The notes under the pieces were generated by a model. The model made no database searches and had not been told where the DNA came from. It worked only from the letters and a program-made list of their open reading frames with translations. Both the position numbers and the translations under genes were made by a program. Below, one piece after another: positions 52,438 through 61,296 of a DNA stretch of 64,000 nucleotides; position 1 is the first letter of the stretch; the number at the start of each line of letters is the position of its first letter. The stretch lies in the NCBI GenBank assembly GCA_029941905.1, contig JAPYTQ010000007.1, forward strand, positions 96,529-160,528, in the 5' to 3' direction. The DNA is from JAHRVQ01 sp029941905. GTDB lineage: Bacteria > Pseudomonadota > Gammaproteobacteria > Pseudomonadales > Azotimanducaceae.

Positions 52438-53673
52438 ATGAAAATTTTGAAGATTACAGCAACTCTGATAGCCACAGGATTATTGGTCGCCGGGGTCTCT
52501 ATCCTCTGGATTGGCAGCGGATTGACTCCCGTTCCCGACCTTGGCAAAACGACGGTGATTGACCGGGAAGTGTATAACCCCACTTATTCTGCCTCAATCG
52601 AAAAAGCAAGCGCACAACTGGTTGACGCAAGGGTTCACCTTGTAGCACCGGCACTGTCTCTTGCTGTCGGAGTCGACGGAGAGCTGGTCTGGGCAGAACC
52701 ACACGGATTTGCGAACCTCTCGACCATGGATCCGGTAAAAATCACGACCCGTTTTCCCATCGGCAGCGTGTCGAAAAGCATTACCGCAGCCGCCGTATCC
52801 CAACTGGTTGAAACAGGCGCAATCGATCTTGATGCAGATATTCATACCTATGTGCCAGGCTACCCCCCGCAGGAATACGAGATAACCACACGGCAACTCC
52901 TGTCTCACCAGGCAGGTATTCGCCATTACAATCTGGCGTTTATCCCACCCGTTTTTTCAGAAATGGGACTCAACCGTCAATTCAACACAGTGAAAGAAAG
53001 TCTTGTTATATTCGAAAACGACGATTTGTTATTCGAACCCGACACTGACTTCAGCTATAGCTCTTTTGGCTATACGCTGATTAGTGCAGTCATTGAAGGC
53101 GCAAGTAACAAGGAATTCCTCCTGGTTCTCGAGGATCAGATATTCAGTCAGTTGAATATGAACCGAAGCCAGGCCAATTATTCAGACCGTAAGGTATCAG
53201 ACAAGGTATCCGGATGCATTTCCCGCTTTTCTGACAAGCAGGTTCTACCTGAACCTGTCACAAATTCCAGCAACAAATGGGCTGGTGGTGGTTTGCTATC
53301 AACTCCCAGTGACCTGGTGAAATTCGGCAATGCACTTTTGGCCGGACAGCTGCTCCAGGCTGAAACATTGAAGATGATGTTTACACCACGAAAGACCAGC
53401 AATGGCGAACTCAATCCACAGCACTACGGCCTGGGATGGCGGATAGGTGGTATGTACTACCCAGGCGGAACTGAAGAAATCATCACGATGATTAATCATG
53501 GCGGCACAGCCATGGGCGCGATTAGCGTATTGGTACTAATGCCTGATAGCGGACTGGTATTTGCGATGAGCGCGAATTCTGCAGGCGATGCCGGATCCAG
53601 TGCATTGTTGCCCGAAGCTGCGTCAATGATAAGAATTTTCCTGGATCAATTGTCGGGGGATCACTTGATCTAG
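52438..53673 (+). CDS. serine hydrolase (beta-lactamase/esterase class C-like), membrane-anchored
   Basis: An N-terminal anchor (ITATLIATGLLVAGVSILWIG) precedes a class C beta-lactamase-fold domain. The catalytic Ser110-x-x-Lys113 is in PIGSVSKSITAA, the Tyr-containing second motif is FSYSSFGYTLISA and the third is NHGGTAMGAIS. Length (411 aa) and the C-terminal PEAASMIRIFL fit carboxylesterase/D-peptidase-like enzymes rather than a true beta-lactamase. ATG 52438 is chosen; a TTG at 52396 is possible. It follows the SDR by 42 nt. Confidence 0.85.
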   Translation: MKILKITATLIATGLLVAGVSILWIGSGLTPVPDLGKTTVIDREVYNPTYSASIEKASAQLVDARVHLVAPALSLAVGVDGELVWAEPHGFANLSTMDPVKITTRFPIGSVSKSITAAAVSQLVETGAIDLDADIHTYVPGYPPQEYEITTRQLLSHQAGIRHYNLAFIPPVFSEMGLNRQFNTVKESLVIFENDDLLFEPDTDFSYSSFGYTLISAVIEGASNKEFLLVLEDQIFSQLNMNRSQANYSDRKVSDKVSGCISRFSDKQVLPEPVTNSSNKWAGGGLLSTPSDLVKFGNALLAGQLLQAETLKMMFTPRKTSNGELNPQHYGLGWRIGGMYYPGGTEEIITMINHGGTAMGAISVLVLMPDSGLVFAMSANSAGDAGSSALLPEAASMIRIFLDQLSGDHLI

Positions 53674-53680
53674 GAAGCCC

Positions 53681-56008
53681 CTATTGTGGCAGTGCGTAAG
53701 CAATCACTTTGCCTCCTGCTCCCTCGGTACCATCGCTCCGCCCTTCTGTATCTCCCAGCGGATTGTCCCCCTGCGGTCTTGCCTGGCCTGGTACAGTGAC
53801 CAGGACATATTGACGGCCGGTTTTTGGGCTCACGTAGCTCATTGGTGTGGCATCTGAACCGCTACGTAACTTGTCCTGCCAGATCACGTCACCGGTAAGC
53901 GCATCAATGGCCCGCAGTTGCCCATCCATAACACCGCCGTTAAAAATCAGCCCACCCGCAGTAATGAAGGAACCTGCGGTGGCAGGAAAGCCAAGATTAA
54001 GAGGTCCCATACCGCGTCGCCAGACAACCTGCTGGGTGGTGAGATCTACCACCGCGATCTCACTGTAGGGTGGTTTCAGGCAGGGCAGTGGCGAGGCAAA
54101 CAACTCCACTTGTGCGGCAAAGGGTGTACCGCGCTGCGGTCCACCAACGCCATAGCCAAGATCGATTAGCTCCTCAGATGTATCCAAAATTTCTTCCCGG
54201 GGGATCATGTGAATGATCCACGGCAGATGCATGTTGTTTACCACCATTAACTGGCGCTCTTCATCGACGGCGACACTTCCCCAGTTCATGCCTCCGGCAG
54301 GTCCGGGATACAGCAGCGTGCCCTGAACAGACGGGGGCGTCATCGGCCCTTCATAACGCAACCCCAAGAATGTTTTACGACACGCCATCTGGTCGAACGG
54401 GCTGATGCCAAACAGATCCTTTTCACGAATACTCGGGTACGCAAAAGACGGCATGCCGGTGGAAAATGGTTGCGTGGCACTGGAGCGTTCGTCAGGCAGG
54501 TCCGTTTGTGGTACGGGACGTTCGGTTACTTCCGTCAGCAGTTCGCCGGTAGCTCGATCAAGCACGAACACTTCACCCCTTTTTGTGGGTACGATGACCG
54601 CTTTGCGAAGGACCCCGTCAAGGGTGAGGTCAACCAGTGTCGGTTGTGATGGAACATCATAGTCCCAGATATCATGATGGGTTGTCTGAAAATACCACCG
54701 GGTCAACCCGGTCTTTGCATCGATGGCGATGATTGAACTGGCATACTTATCCATAACCTCGGTGCGGTGACCGCCGAAGTAATCCGGTGTGGCATTACCT
54801 GTGGGTACATACACCAGGCCCAGTTCGTCATCTGCCGAGGTCAGGCTCCACACATTGGGCGTGCCACGAGTGTAATGGCTGTCAATCGGGGGTAAGCTGG
54901 TTTCGCCCTCGCGACCCATATCCCACGCCCAAAGAAGCGAGCCGGTACGGGGGTTATAGCCCCGAACCACGCCGGACGGTTCCTGCGTTTCCTGATTGTC
55001 CAGAACCCAGCCGCCGACGACCAATGCGCCGCTCGCGACCGTGGGCGGGGAGGAAACGAAATAATAAAGGGGTTTGACCTCGCCCATACCTGCGAGCAGT
55101 GAGATCTGCCCGTCATCGCCGAACTCCTGGCAAGGTTCCCCTGTCGCCTTGTCGAGAGCGATCATGCGCGCATCTGTGGTGGCTGTAAAAATACGTTCCG
55201 CACAGTGCTCACCCTTTGTGCGCTCGGGGATATGGTAGTAGGTTACGCCACGGCAATTACCCAGGATGCCGTAAGGAACAGTGTTGTTTTCGGGGTCGAA
55301 TCGCCAACGTTCGGCACCGGTGTCCGCATCCAGGGCAAGTACAACATTTTGCGATGTGCAAAGGTAAAGCCCATCTTCAATCTGTATGGGTGTCGCGCTG
55401 AAACGGCCCACTCTGCCGGTTTCTGTCTCCCAGACCCGGGTCAGTTTATCAACGTTAGACGTATCGATTTGCGCGTGGGGCACATAACGGGTACCCGCCT
55501 GACTGCCTCCATAGGCGGTCCAGTCCGTGGCGTTTTGCACCGGGCCATAAGTTTTGTCTGGAATTGACAGAACCGGACGACTGACCAGGTTGTAGGTCAT
55601 CGCTAATAGCACAGCAAGACTCCCAGCCGCACAAATTTGTACCGTACGCATACTGAAAAGTGACGGCATATCATCACCCCACAGACTGCGCCGAATCACT
55701 GGCAGGCACAGCCAGAGTGAGAGCAGGCCAACGATCCAGATTCGTGTTCCTACCAGCCAGAATTCATTTCCTGCCTCATAGACAGCCCAGCCAAGGGTAA
55801 GCAACAGCGCTGCAGCAAAGAGATAAAAGCCACGACCCTGCACCCGCCACAACTCCACTGCACTGATCGACATCAAAATACCGGTACACAGGTAATAGGG
55901 CGTGCCACCCAGAAATGTCAGCTCAGCGCCGAACCAGACCATCGGCAACCCGATAATTCCGATCAGGGTTGCTGTGATTCTTAACGTTATTTTTCCTCTT
56001 CCCGGCAC
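53681..56008 (-). CDS. gcd: membrane-bound PQQ-dependent glucose dehydrogenase
   Basis: The 775-residue protein starts with about five membrane helices (ATLIGIIGLPMVWFGAELTFLGG, PYYLCTGILMSISAVELW, FYLFAAALLLTLGWAVY), then a large eight-bladed propeller with VALDADTGAERWRFDPE, HDIWDYDVPSQPTLVDL and GQKLRSGSDATPMSYVSP-like blocks. This is the layout of Gcd, which oxidises aldoses at the periplasmic face and passes electrons to ubiquinone. AGGAGAG precedes GTG 56008. PQQ synthesis genes are absent here, so PQQ would come from elsewhere. The substrate need not be glucose. Confidence 0.85.
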   Translation of the reverse strand: MPGRGKITLRITATLIGIIGLPMVWFGAELTFLGGTPYYLCTGILMSISAVELWRVQGRGFYLFAAALLLTLGWAVYEAGNEFWLVGTRIWIVGLLSLWLCLPVIRRSLWGDDMPSLFSMRTVQICAAGSLAVLLAMTYNLVSRPVLSIPDKTYGPVQNATDWTAYGGSQAGTRYVPHAQIDTSNVDKLTRVWETETGRVGRFSATPIQIEDGLYLCTSQNVVLALDADTGAERWRFDPENNTVPYGILGNCRGVTYYHIPERTKGEHCAERIFTATTDARMIALDKATGEPCQEFGDDGQISLLAGMGEVKPLYYFVSSPPTVASGALVVGGWVLDNQETQEPSGVVRGYNPRTGSLLWAWDMGREGETSLPPIDSHYTRGTPNVWSLTSADDELGLVYVPTGNATPDYFGGHRTEVMDKYASSIIAIDAKTGLTRWYFQTTHHDIWDYDVPSQPTLVDLTLDGVLRKAVIVPTKRGEVFVLDRATGELLTEVTERPVPQTDLPDERSSATQPFSTGMPSFAYPSIREKDLFGISPFDQMACRKTFLGLRYEGPMTPPSVQGTLLYPGPAGGMNWGSVAVDEERQLMVVNNMHLPWIIHMIPREEILDTSEELIDLGYGVGGPQRGTPFAAQVELFASPLPCLKPPYSEIAVVDLTTQQVVWRRGMGPLNLGFPATAGSFITAGGLIFNGGVMDGQLRAIDALTGDVIWQDKLRSGSDATPMSYVSPKTGRQYVLVTVPGQARPQGDNPLGDTEGRSDGTEGAGGKVIAYALPQ

Positions 56009-56148
56009 GCTTCTCTCCTGATTGTCGATGGTTCTGAATGAGCAATGACAGTATACAAAGCGTGTGATATTCGCAATGCGTGAACTTCGTGCGAGTCACT
56101 ATACTTCTGGGCTAGACTACAGGGGCAAAATGCTAAAAGGGAAATGCA

Positions 56149-56946
56149 ATGGAAAACAGAGTGGTATTGGTTACCGGTGGCGCCCGCGGCATTGGACTGG
56201 GTATTGTCAATGCGTTTGCCAGTATTGGCTGCAAGGTAATGATCGCGGATCTTGGCACCAGTGGAAATTGGAATTATGATCTGGCCGGGAAAGATGATCT
56301 GGAAAATGCCCAATCCTCGGCTGCCGCGTTAGGTGAAGTTGCCACGTGTGAGCTCGATGTAACAGATAGCGCAAGCTGCTCGCAGGCAGTCGCCGCCACG
56401 ATTGAACGTTTCGGCGGTATTGATGTACTCATCAACAATGCCGGTATTGTTCAATCAGGTCCAATCCAGGAATTTACCGAGCAGGACTGGGATCGCGTTT
56501 TCGCTGTTAACAGCAAAGGTATATTCCTCATGACACGAGCAGCCCTGCCTGCCCTGCTCGAGTCCGACGATGCAGCGATAGTGAACACAGCCTCTATAGC
56601 CGGGAAAAAAGGCCACCCGAACATGAGCGCCTATTGTGGCTCGAAATTTGCCGCCATCGGCATTACCCAATCATTCGCAGCAGAACTTGCACCGAAGGGT
56701 ATTCGGGTAAATGCCATTTGCCCCGGGATTGTCGGGACGGCCATGTGGCTGGAACACCTGATGCCATCCAACAGCACAGATGAGGAAGAGAAGAATCGTA
56801 ACTTTGAACAGGCGATGGCAACCAGGATACCGATGGGCAGACCGCAGTCAGTCGAAGACATGGGTCAGGCCGCCGTCTATCTGGCCACTGCTAAAAACGT
56901 CACCGGGGTGGCGCTGACCATTGCCGGTGGTATTGAGATGAACTAG
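56149..56946 (+). CDS. SDR-family oxidoreductase
   Basis: The 265-residue classical SDR has VVLVTGGARGIGLGIVNAF, LINNAGIVQSGP and Tyr-x3-Lys in SAYCGSKFAAIG, ending VALTIAGGIEMN. AAGGGA precedes the ATG. It is divergent from the glucose dehydrogenase and begins a plus-strand run with an acyl-CoA dehydrogenase and an aldolase-like gene. Dehydrogenation of a hydroxyl group fits the run. Confidence 0.88.
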   Translation: MENRVVLVTGGARGIGLGIVNAFASIGCKVMIADLGTSGNWNYDLAGKDDLENAQSSAAALGEVATCELDVTDSASCSQAVAATIERFGGIDVLINNAGIVQSGPIQEFTEQDWDRVFAVNSKGIFLMTRAALPALLESDDAAIVNTASIAGKKGHPNMSAYCGSKFAAIGITQSFAAELAPKGIRVNAICPGIVGTAMWLEHLMPSNSTDEEEKNRNFEQAMATRIPMGRPQSVEDMGQAAVYLATAKNVTGVALTIAGGIEMN

Positions 56947-57013
56947 GCCGGTAGACAGCTCAACAGTTGGCAGCCTGCTAATAACTCCCAATCACGATAG
57001 AGGCATTGATCTA

Positions 57014-58168
57014 GTGGAAAACATCTCAGAGCAAGCATTAGTCGAGAAAATATCAGCACTCGCCCCGTTGCTGCAAGAACATGCCGCGATGGCTGAACAG
57101 CAGCGCAAACCCGTTGATGAAGTCATGCTGGCAATAGAAGCCGCGGGCGCATACCGCTACTTTGTGCCGAAACGTTATGGTGGTTATGAGTTCTCCCTTT
57201 TGGGTTTTATGCATCTTGGCATGGCACTCGGTGCTGGCTGCCTGTCAACGGCCTGGGTTACAACATTTTGCATGGAACACAACTGGTTGCTTTCACTATT
57301 TGATGAGCCAGCCCAGGAAGACATATTCAGCAAACATCCCTATATTATCGCTCCCGGTTCCCTGGCACCCAATGGTCATGCTGCAAAGGTCGCAGGTGGT
57401 TACCGACTCACCGGGCGGTGGCAGTGGGCAACGGGTATCATGCATGCGAATTGGGTTATGGCAGGTGCTGCTATCCCGTACGAAAATGGCAAGCCGCAGC
57501 TGGGTATGTTTCTCGTGCCCCGATCAGAAGTTGAAGTCGTTGATACCTGGTTCGTAGATGGCATGGTCGGTACAGGGAGCAACGACATTTCAATTAAAGA
57601 CGTCTTTGTTCCAGCTCATCGGGTGGTTGATCTCAGCCTGCTACTGCACGGCCGCAGTCCGGGGGCAATATTTCATCAGAGCAGTTTATATCGGGCGCCC
57701 ATGATCCCTTTTCTTGGTTTAACAGCAGCTGCCCCGGCAGTTGGGGCTGCAACAAAGGCAGTCGATTTATTCCAGGAGCGCATGCAAGGCCGAACAATCT
57801 ACGGAACAAGAAGCAAACAGGCAGACAAGCCAATTTCTCAAGCCCGCCTTGCCAGCGCACGAATCAGAATTACCAATGTCCGGCAACAGATATTTAACCT
57901 GGCCGAAGAAGTGATGCGCTTTGGTAACAACGAAGCACCTTGCCCGAATATCGATATCGCCAGGCTTCGGCTCCATATCGCACACACTGTCCACGAAGCA
58001 CGAAACATCATCATTGATGTGGTTTCTGCCAGTGGTGCAAGCGCTCACTTTCTCGACAACCCACTGCAGAGGATTCAGCGTGATATCAATACATTAGTCG
58101 GCCACACTGTTTTCGACCTTGACATCGCGAGCGAAACCTACGGTGCGATGCTTCTGAGTGATACTTAA
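57014..58168 (+). CDS. acyl-CoA dehydrogenase/flavin monooxygenase-like protein
   Basis: The 384-residue protein has the acyl-CoA-dehydrogenase fold: an N-terminal helical domain with RYGGYEFSLLGFMHLGMALG, a middle beta domain with TGRWQWATGIMHANWVM and GTGSNDISIKDVFVPAHRVVDL, and a helical C-domain. The pattern is like the HsaA/HpaB-type group of ACAD-fold monooxygenases as well as dehydrogenases. Start is GTG 57014 with AGAGG 10 nt upstream. It lies between the SDR and the aldolase on the same strand. Confidence 0.83.
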   Translation: MENISEQALVEKISALAPLLQEHAAMAEQQRKPVDEVMLAIEAAGAYRYFVPKRYGGYEFSLLGFMHLGMALGAGCLSTAWVTTFCMEHNWLLSLFDEPAQEDIFSKHPYIIAPGSLAPNGHAAKVAGGYRLTGRWQWATGIMHANWVMAGAAIPYENGKPQLGMFLVPRSEVEVVDTWFVDGMVGTGSNDISIKDVFVPAHRVVDLSLLLHGRSPGAIFHQSSLYRAPMIPFLGLTAAAPAVGAATKAVDLFQERMQGRTIYGTRSKQADKPISQARLASARIRITNVRQQIFNLAEEVMRFGNNEAPCPNIDIARLRLHIAHTVHEARNIIIDVVSASGASAHFLDNPLQRIQRDINTLVGHTVFDLDIASETYGAMLLSDT

Positions 58169-58181
58169 TGAGGAAACCAAC

Positions 58182-58931
58182 ATGTCATCAGAAAAATTAA
58201 TCAACAACAATAAAACCTGGACTATCGAAGAAATTCGGCAGAACCGAAAGCGCGACTGTGCCCTGGGATATCGACTGTTCGCTGCCCTACACTGGGGTGA
58301 TGCTGGTGATGGGCATATCAGCGCACGTGACCCGGAGCGCCTCGAGTGTTTCTGGATGCTACGTTACGGCGTCTCCTATCATGAGGCCAGGATTTCTGAC
58401 CTGCTACTGGTTGCCCCTGACGGTTCTCTTATCGAAGGCGATGGCTTCGTTAATACTGCCGGATACTATATCCATCGGCCAATTTTGGCGAGTCGACCTG
58501 ATGCTGTTAGTGCGGTGCACGTGCACACAGGTTGGGGTACGCCATTTTCAGCAGAAGCACGACTGTTAGAACCAATAACCCAGGAGTCTTGTGTCTTTTT
58601 TGAGGATCACGCATTGTTTGATGACGAGGAGGTGCAGATCCAAAGTGTTGAAGCAGGCCAGCGTATTGCTGATTCGTTGGGCAAAACCAGGGGAATTATC
58701 CTTCGTAATCACGGTCTGCTAACGGTGGGTGATAGCGTTGCCGAGGCCGTCGGCAGTTTTGTACTCATGGAACGGGTCGCTGAATCGCATATGAAGGTGC
58801 AAAACCCAAAACCCATCTCTGCGGCAGCAGCCCGATTCGCTCAGAAGGACCTCACCCGATACGGTATCGGAAAGGCAACTTTTGATTCTCTGATCAATCG
58901 GCACATCGGCGACCCTAATGTGGTCAACTGA
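58182..58931 (+). CDS. class II aldolase/adducin-family protein
   Basis: The 249-residue protein carries the class II aldolase/adducin domain: GDGHISARDP, LLVAPDGSLIEGDGFVNTAGYYIHRPI, AVSAVHVHTGWGTPF with the two metal His residues, and a third His in ILRNHGLLTVGDSV. GAGGA lies 7 nt before ATG 58182. These zinc enzymes cleave or decarboxylate carbonyl compounds; some members are not aldolases. It is 13 nt after the acyl-CoA-dehydrogenase-like gene, so co-translated. Confidence 0.86.
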   Translation: MSSEKLINNNKTWTIEEIRQNRKRDCALGYRLFAALHWGDAGDGHISARDPERLECFWMLRYGVSYHEARISDLLLVAPDGSLIEGDGFVNTAGYYIHRPILASRPDAVSAVHVHTGWGTPFSAEARLLEPITQESCVFFEDHALFDDEEVQIQSVEAGQRIADSLGKTRGIILRNHGLLTVGDSVAEAVGSFVLMERVAESHMKVQNPKPISAAAARFAQKDLTRYGIGKATFDSLINRHIGDPNVVN

Positions 58932-58975
58932 TATTGTTTTTTCCGGCTCGTTCAGGCCTGCGAACCACCGTTGAA

Positions 58976-59833
58976 TCAGGCGATTCCCTCATAAAGAGGT
59001 GAAGACGCCTTCATTGCCCGGGATTGAATGCGCAGCGTTGCAACCAGGTCACCCAATTCATTTTTCGCGGTGGAGTCATACCAGACGTATTCGGTTTTTG
59101 GGCTCTGACCCACGCACACCACTTCACTTTCAATCTTGTACCGCTGTCCCATTATGAATGGTCCATTGCTGTAGCCGATTTCCATGGCTCCAAACAGTCC
59201 GGTTGAGTCTTCGACCAGTGGACCGAGACCTTTCATGGCAGAACCCCACAGGAATTCCAGGATGGTACAAGGTGCAGCGACCGGATCGCCCCACGGCGAT
59301 GACTCCCGATACCATGACAGCGGGTCGCTGATCAGGTTGGCATCGTATCTCTGGAACTGCTTGTCTGTGGTTGCGATTACATCGTAGCTGCCGAGGGACA
59401 TACCAGGTTTTACGCGGCGAAGAATCTTGAGCTCTTCCGGGTCACAAGCTCGATAGTCTCTGGTGCGCAGTTCAGATTTTGAATGATCACCGATCGCAGC
59501 CGTACCTTCACAGACCAACAATCCATCGTCACGTTCCATCCAGACGCGTACCTGAGTTTCACCCGGCACTAAAGACTCGGCGAACACCTGCACCTGTTCT
59601 TTGTCGATTGTTGCGTTCTTGAAAGACAGCGACAGGTTGCCGTGCTCAAACCATTCATTGCCAAAGATTTTGAGCAGCACGGGTGGAAACTGGTTCATGT
59701 GAATGTCCCCCGCGACGGTGCCCCCTCGAAATCCAAGTTCTGCAGCGGTTTCATCGTCGTGGATGCTGCCAGCGCCTTCGTCGGCAGACCAGTTTCTTGC
59801 GGCCCATAATGGGCCAGTCATTGTCTCTGTCAT
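58976..59833 (-). CDS. double-hotdog (MaoC-like) protein
   Basis: The 285-residue protein has two hotdog halves. The first has DDETAAELGFRGGTVAGDIHMNQFPPVLLKIFGNEWFEHGNLSLSFKNA and the second YSNGPFIMGQRYKIESEVVCVGQSPKTEYVWYDS. This recalls fused MaoC-like hydratases of fatty-acyl or steroid-side-chain breakdown, but no Asp/His hydratase motif is clear. GAGGA precedes ATG 59833; a frame extends to 59884 without a site. It is separate from the operon upstream. Confidence 0.7.
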   Translation of the reverse strand: MTETMTGPLWAARNWSADEGAGSIHDDETAAELGFRGGTVAGDIHMNQFPPVLLKIFGNEWFEHGNLSLSFKNATIDKEQVQVFAESLVPGETQVRVWMERDDGLLVCEGTAAIGDHSKSELRTRDYRACDPEELKILRRVKPGMSLGSYDVIATTDKQFQRYDANLISDPLSWYRESSPWGDPVAAPCTILEFLWGSAMKGLGPLVEDSTGLFGAMEIGYSNGPFIMGQRYKIESEVVCVGQSPKTEYVWYDSTAKNELGDLVATLRIQSRAMKASSPLYEGIA

Positions 59834-59884
59834 TTTTTTTCCTCTTTGTGCTAAACCGTTTCTCGAGTGTATGCATGGCCACAA

Positions 59885-60341
59885 TCATGGCCGTGACCAA
59901 TCTGGTAAGCCAAGTACGCGCTTGGGTTCTTCCACTGAGCTTTGCAGCGGAGCACCTGAGCCCCGTTTCTCAATGACCGAACCCGGAGTGGAATTGGACA
60001 CATGCCATATCACGCCGCCGATCAGGCGCCCACTGCCAGAACAGGAGGATCAGCGCCAGGCTCGTAGCAAGCAATTACGTGCTTCGTTCGATCACGTTGG
60101 GGATAATGCGTGTCCATTTTTCCTTAAAGCCTTGTCGTGCAATCACACTGTGTTGAACTGCAAAGACGCCAGGCAACATCGCATTGATGATCAGCGCCTC
60201 TAACAGAGGGGTCTCCATACCCGTGTCCATGGACCTGGGGACCATAAAGTTAACGACGATTCCCATTGAGTAAAGAAAGGATGCAAAAAAGACTGAATAG
60301 CAAGCTACACCATAGATAAAAAAACTACTCGCATGCGTCAC
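59885..60341 (-). pseudogene. MddA/NnrU-like membrane methyltransferase, decayed 5' part
   Basis: The N-terminal 88 residues (FFASFLYSMGIVVNFMVPRSMD, INAMLPGVFAVQHSVIARQGFKEKWTRIIPNVIERST) match the start of the isoprenylcysteine/methanethiol S-methyltransferase group. A TAA then stops the frame. Beyond it LLATSLALILLFWQW continues the protein, and after a frame change LIGGVIWHVSNS appears. The second half of the gene is absent. Nonsense, frame shift and truncation together mark a pseudogene. Confidence 0.75.
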
Positions 60342-60420
60342 ACCCCCGTTTTTGGCATGTTAGCACGAGTAACATATTTAAACGCTTCACAAAATGATGT
60401 GAGTTACTACTGAGAACCCG

Positions 60421-61284
60421 CTAAGCGGAGTGTTGAGGACCTATGGATTGCCCTTGATGTTCAGGCGGTTCTGGCAGTTCGCCGGGTATAGGCCACAATA
60501 TCGGCAAGCCTTCTCCTTGCATGAGTTCCCCGACTTTGACGCCTGCCCGATCCAGCGGAAAGATCGGCCATTTTTTTACTCGATGATATCCATCGGCGAA
60601 ATACACCACCGTAAATACGCGTCGAACCTTATCCGAATCATTGGCGGCAGCCTGATGCACGGTCAACCCTGAATGCCAGACAATAGAACCGGCTGACACG
60701 TTAACCTGTACTGGTTTCTCACCTTTCAATTCAGGGTCTTCCAGAATGTTGTAAGGCGTTGAAGTATGTGTAATATCCACGACCTTCAGCCTGCCAGCTA
60801 GCTGGGACCTGGGAACATATGCCATGGCCCCATCGATTGATGCCACGTCATCAAAAGGTATCCATGCCGTGATCAGTGGCACATCACCAACAGGCCAGAA
60901 CGTCTGGTCCTGGTGAGCATCTGTTACGCGACCACCAATTTCCTTGTACAAAGCCTGATCCTGCCAAAGTCGTACAGTCTCAACTCCCATCAACTGGGCG
61001 GCGAGTCCGGCGAGTCCAGGATGACAGGTCAGCTGACGAATTGTAGAATCGGTTTCCCATAATCGCATACACTGGATGAAGGATTGCTCATAGGTGGATT
61101 TTTCGCCGACCCCCCTCGTATCGAGCGCGGTTCTTCTTCGAACTTCTGAATCCACGGCAGTACCAAATCGATCCAGCTCCGATTTACCCAATACCTCAGG
61201 TGTCAGAACAAAACCCTCTGATTGATAGGCGTCAATCAACTTCGGTGACAGTGTAATAGGGTAGTTATTGTTTTCGATAATCAT
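60421..61284 (-). CDS. phytanoyl-CoA dioxygenase (PhyH) family protein
   Basis: The 287-residue Fe(II)/2OG enzyme has N-terminal YQSEGFVLTPEVLGKSEL, iron site TDAHQDQTFWP (His-x-Asp), IVWHSGLTVHQAAAND with the distal His and RRVFTVVYFADG with Arg. It is 12 nt downstream of the sulfatase gene on the same strand, so it is in that operon. The substrate may be related to that of the sulfatase or the nucleoside hydrolase. Confidence 0.87.
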   Translation of the reverse strand: MIIENNNYPITLSPKLIDAYQSEGFVLTPEVLGKSELDRFGTAVDSEVRRRTALDTRGVGEKSTYEQSFIQCMRLWETDSTIRQLTCHPGLAGLAAQLMGVETVRLWQDQALYKEIGGRVTDAHQDQTFWPVGDVPLITAWIPFDDVASIDGAMAYVPRSQLAGRLKVVDITHTSTPYNILEDPELKGEKPVQVNVSAGSIVWHSGLTVHQAAANDSDKVRRVFTVVYFADGYHRVKKWPIFPLDRAGVKVGELMQGEGLPILWPIPGELPEPPEHQGQSIGPQHSA

Positions 61285-61296
61285 TGCTCTTGATTT

